Origin: Alentia gelatinosa
Taxonomy: Eukaryota; Annelida; Polychaeta; Phyllodocida; Polynoidae
Assembly: GCA_950022655.1 (NCBI GenBank)
Contig: OX465588.1
Location: 20,880,527 to 20,944,526 of the forward strand
DNA: 64,000 nt
Direction of reading: 5' to 3'
Below, in pieces: positions 63,001 to 64,000 of the stretch (within the stretch, counting starts at the first letter, position 1; each line of letters starts with the position of its first letter). Below the pieces are notes generated by a model, which was not told where the DNA came from, searched no databases, and saw only the letters and a list, made by a program, of their open reading frames with translations. The translations under genes were made by a program, and so were the position numbers.

Positions 63001-63610
63001 ACCAGCCAAGTGTGTTCAATCTGTATATTAATCCTACCCCTAATATAAAATCCCATAGGTTTAACATTGAGTTTCCGTATGCCACGCTGACTGGCATACC
63101 GAGTTTTATATGCCACTAGTAGCATACAGTATTGTTATCACGTAATATTCCAAAATTGAGGAGACAGGGTAGGATAAAATCAGGTTTTTATTCAAAACCT
63201 GATTCGTTTTAATCTTGGCCACCGCATGCCACTCCTGGAGTTTTGGCTCCGGACTTCACTCGGCTTCGACTCATGAGGTCACTATGCCAAACTCCAGTCG
63301 TGGCATACGGTGGCCAAGAGTAGAACTCATCCAGTTTTACGATAGTAATGTATGCTCTACCTGACAGGTGTGGGACGAGTACTGTGAGCTGGTAGATGAG
63401 GGGGCGCTCCCTTTACGGGTGTTCTACGCACCATTTTGGGCCAATCACCACAGTCCCAACTACCCGCCAGGACCAACTGCCTCGCGTGGTGAGCTGCTCA
63501 CCCTCAGCAGAATCAAGCTCTTCACGGATGGCGCGCTGGGTGTCAGCACTGCAGCCCTGAGCCAGCCCTACGTCGGCACCTGTAACTGTGGGATGCTCAT
63601 ACAAACACAG
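56894..63610 (+). CDS. YtcJ-like metal-dependent amidohydrolase, incomplete at window end
   Basis: Coding exons 56930-57095, 60015-60299, 61369-61493, 62735-62833 and 63368-63610 give the first 306 residues; relatives run to roughly 530-560, so the remainder lies beyond the window. The start reads MLLYNAKIWTGSG. Exon 2 carries GFHDSHIHL, the metal-binding H-x-H motif of the amidohydrolase superfamily (Amidohydro_3/YtcJ type). Other landmarks: DRPVLLTRYCMHVSVVNS, SGQLSGILRE, NGVTSVHVLEE and SRIKLFTDGALGVSTAAL (the F-x-D-G-A-L-G motif of YtcJ). These enzymes hydrolyse amide or related C-N bonds; the substrate here is unknown. No signal peptide is seen, so it is probably cytosolic. The family is common in bacteria, but this copy has spliceosomal introns in the right phases, so it is a resident animal gene. 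Confidence 0.85.
57480..58636 (-). mobile_element. LINE fragment in amidohydrolase intron 1
   Basis: Minus strand: NNWRPITVIPTMYKI region (about 58.23 kb), MPQGSVLGPILFVIFT and IMYADDLAVMTSS (58001-57783), then MTYLGVITDSKLSFNQQTDK (57692-57492). Reverse transcriptase palm and thumb are visible with frame breaks. The 3' end is near a CATCAT repeat at 57480. Its upstream end abuts the TIR transposon at 58641. Confidence 0.8.
58641..59968. mobile_element. Complete 1.33 kb non-autonomous TIR transposon
   Basis: Terminal inverted repeats of 26 bases (GGGTCGGATTTTTGAAACCT... and ...AGGTTTCAAAAGTCCGACCC, one mismatch) are flanked by CTAT on both sides (58637-58640, 59969-59972). Inside are several copies of GGTGTCGGACAACAC in both orientations, including a 15-bp-arm palindrome at 59199-59230. 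There is no transposase frame. The family is not identified. Confidence 0.88.
60015..60299 (+). CDS. Amidohydrolase exon 2: H-x-H metal-binding motif
   Basis: Residues 56-151. GFHDSHIHLMEHGKLLSTV carries the metal-ligand His pair. WISGQSWNQEKLG and DEVCPDRPVLLTRYCMHVSV follow as in YtcJ proteins. Acceptor AAACAG, donor TTAG|GTGAGT, phase 1 on both sides. Confidence 0.88.
60300..61368. other. Amidohydrolase intron 2
   Basis: No repeat or exon recognised in about 1.07 kb. Confidence 0.5.
61369..61493 (+). CDS. Amidohydrolase exon 3
   Basis: Residues 151-192, starting GITESTPQPEGGQIDVFPTG and ending SGQLSGILRENAHTENVLK. This equals the YtcJ segment with P-x-P-x-G-G-x-I and T-G-x-L-x-E. Acceptor CTATAG (phase 1), donor AAG|GTAAAT (phase 0). 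Confidence 0.85.
62079..62292. repeat. Family A2 box with both TIRs
   Basis: Begins TTATTACCCACCTTTCGACT and ends TAGGTGGGTAATAA. A remnant of an A2 hairpin arm (GCAGATCAAAATCATGGTG) precedes it at 62051-62070. The orientation of the CTACTGAG...CTCAGTAG core is reversed relative to 1.5 kb. Confidence 0.75.
62352..62640. repeat. Two-part foldback repeat, family C copy 1
   Basis: Box 62352-62498 has ends TATCCTACCCC and GGGTAGGATA. The hairpin at 62516-62635 has arms GTTTTAATCTTGGCCAC / GTGGCCAAGATTAAAC and an inner GACTTCA/TGAAGTC stem around CTCGGCCTCGCC. It lies in amidohydrolase intron 3. Confidence 0.88.
62735..62833 (+). CDS. Amidohydrolase exon 4
   Basis: Residues 193-225: VPLSSEEKKEFIKVAIKDVM, then KNGVTSVHVLEEE. 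The G-V-T-S-V-H strand is the YtcJ motif after the first catalytic loop. Acceptor ATTGCAG, donor GAG|GTAGGG, phase 0 both ends. Confidence 0.85.
63029..63330. repeat. Two-part foldback repeat, family C copy 2
   Basis: Box 63029-63176 and hairpin about 63206-63324; a short extra CAGGTTTTTATT lies between them. Very similar to the copies at 62.4 and 63.8 kb. It lies in amidohydrolase intron 4, ending about 40 bases before exon 5. Confidence 0.88.
63368..63610 (+). CDS. Amidohydrolase exon 5 (last visible)
   Basis: Residues 226-306: VWDEYCELVDEGALPLRVFY, then LTLSRIKLFTDGALGVSTAA and LSQPYVGTCNCGMLIQTQ. The K-L-F-x-D-G-A-L-G motif is diagnostic for Amidohydro_3. Acceptor CTGACAG, donor CAG|GTAAGT, phase 0. 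Confidence 0.88.
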
Positions 63611-63772
63611 GTAAGTCAGACACTGCCGTTTCATATGGACCAGCAAAGAATAGCGGGAATAATTATGGGGGTTAAGTATTATATGTCATAAAGTAAGATA
63701 TTTGATAAAAATGAAAGGAATTCTTTTAAAATGCGGCGGTGCACATATACTCTGGAATGAGGTATCATCTAT

Positions 63773-64000
63773 TATCCTACCCCTAATATAAAATCCCATA
63801 GGCTTAACATTGGGTTTCCGTATGCCACGCTGACTGGCATACAGAGTTTTATATGCCACTAGTGGCATACAGCATTGTTATCACGTAATATTCCAAAATC
63901 GAGGAGATAGGGTAGGATAAAATCAAAACCTGATTCGTTTTAATCTTGGCCACCGTATTCCACGACTGAAGTTTTGGCTCCGGACTTCACTCGGCTTTGC
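63773..64000. repeat. Two-part foldback repeat, family C copy 3, cut by window end
   Basis: Box 63773-63919 (TATCCTACCCC ... GGGTAGGATA) followed by the left arm and loop of the hairpin; the window ends inside the loop. Confidence 0.85.

Overview
This window comes from an AT-rich animal genome. It has long introns with GT-AG splice sites, RING, EGF, FN3 and PAN domains, LINEs, a tyrosine-recombinase (DIRS/Ngaro-type) retroelement and many short foldback elements. No bacterial operon structure is present. The domain mix suggests a marine invertebrate, perhaps a mollusc or other lophotrochozoan; the species cannot be told from the sequence. Only three host genes can be supported, all on the + strand. 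Most of the remaining DNA is transposon-derived.

Gene 1 (598-28239, 18 exons by my reconstruction, 1022 residues) is a single-pass membrane receptor. In order it has a signal peptide, a PAN/apple-like domain, a galactose-binding-like (F5/8C/fucolectin) domain, two EGF-like units, one FN3 domain, a Thr-rich stalk encoded by two duplicated exons, a transmembrane helix, and a long cytoplasmic tail ending in a Lys-Pro repeat. Every intron is phase 1 and every internal exon is a multiple of three, as expected for exon shuffling. No kinase domain is seen. Its introns hold a cationic amino acid transporter pseudogene, a LINE carrying a solo LTR, Harbinger-like MITEs and foldback elements.

28.5-44.7 kb has no certain host gene. 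It holds a GC-rich candidate first exon near 31 kb, a foldback element at 32.1-32.65 kb, a Ngaro-like retroelement at 34.55-39.54 kb split by a second LINE, a promoter-like GC-rich stretch near 40.1 kb, and a composite foldback array at 43.58-44.25 kb.

Gene 2 (44778-47466) encodes an RNF217-like RING-between-RING E3 ligase with a C-terminal membrane anchor. The usual IBR zinc domain is replaced by an acidic linker, and the His two residues after the predicted catalytic Cys is Asn.

47.5-56.9 kb is intergenic. It contains a foldback element, a possible pogo-type transposon remnant, and a nested inverted and direct duplication at 52.95-54.88 kb.

Gene 3 (56894 to beyond the window end) encodes a YtcJ-like metal-dependent amidohydrolase. 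Five coding exons (306 residues) are visible. Its introns contain a LINE fragment, a complete 1.33 kb TIR transposon, and three copies of a two-part foldback element.

The most unusual signal is a group of two-part repeats, each a TIR-bounded box followed by a long hairpin. In one pair of copies, four base changes in the stem are matched by compensating changes in the other arm. No functional link among the three genes is evident.
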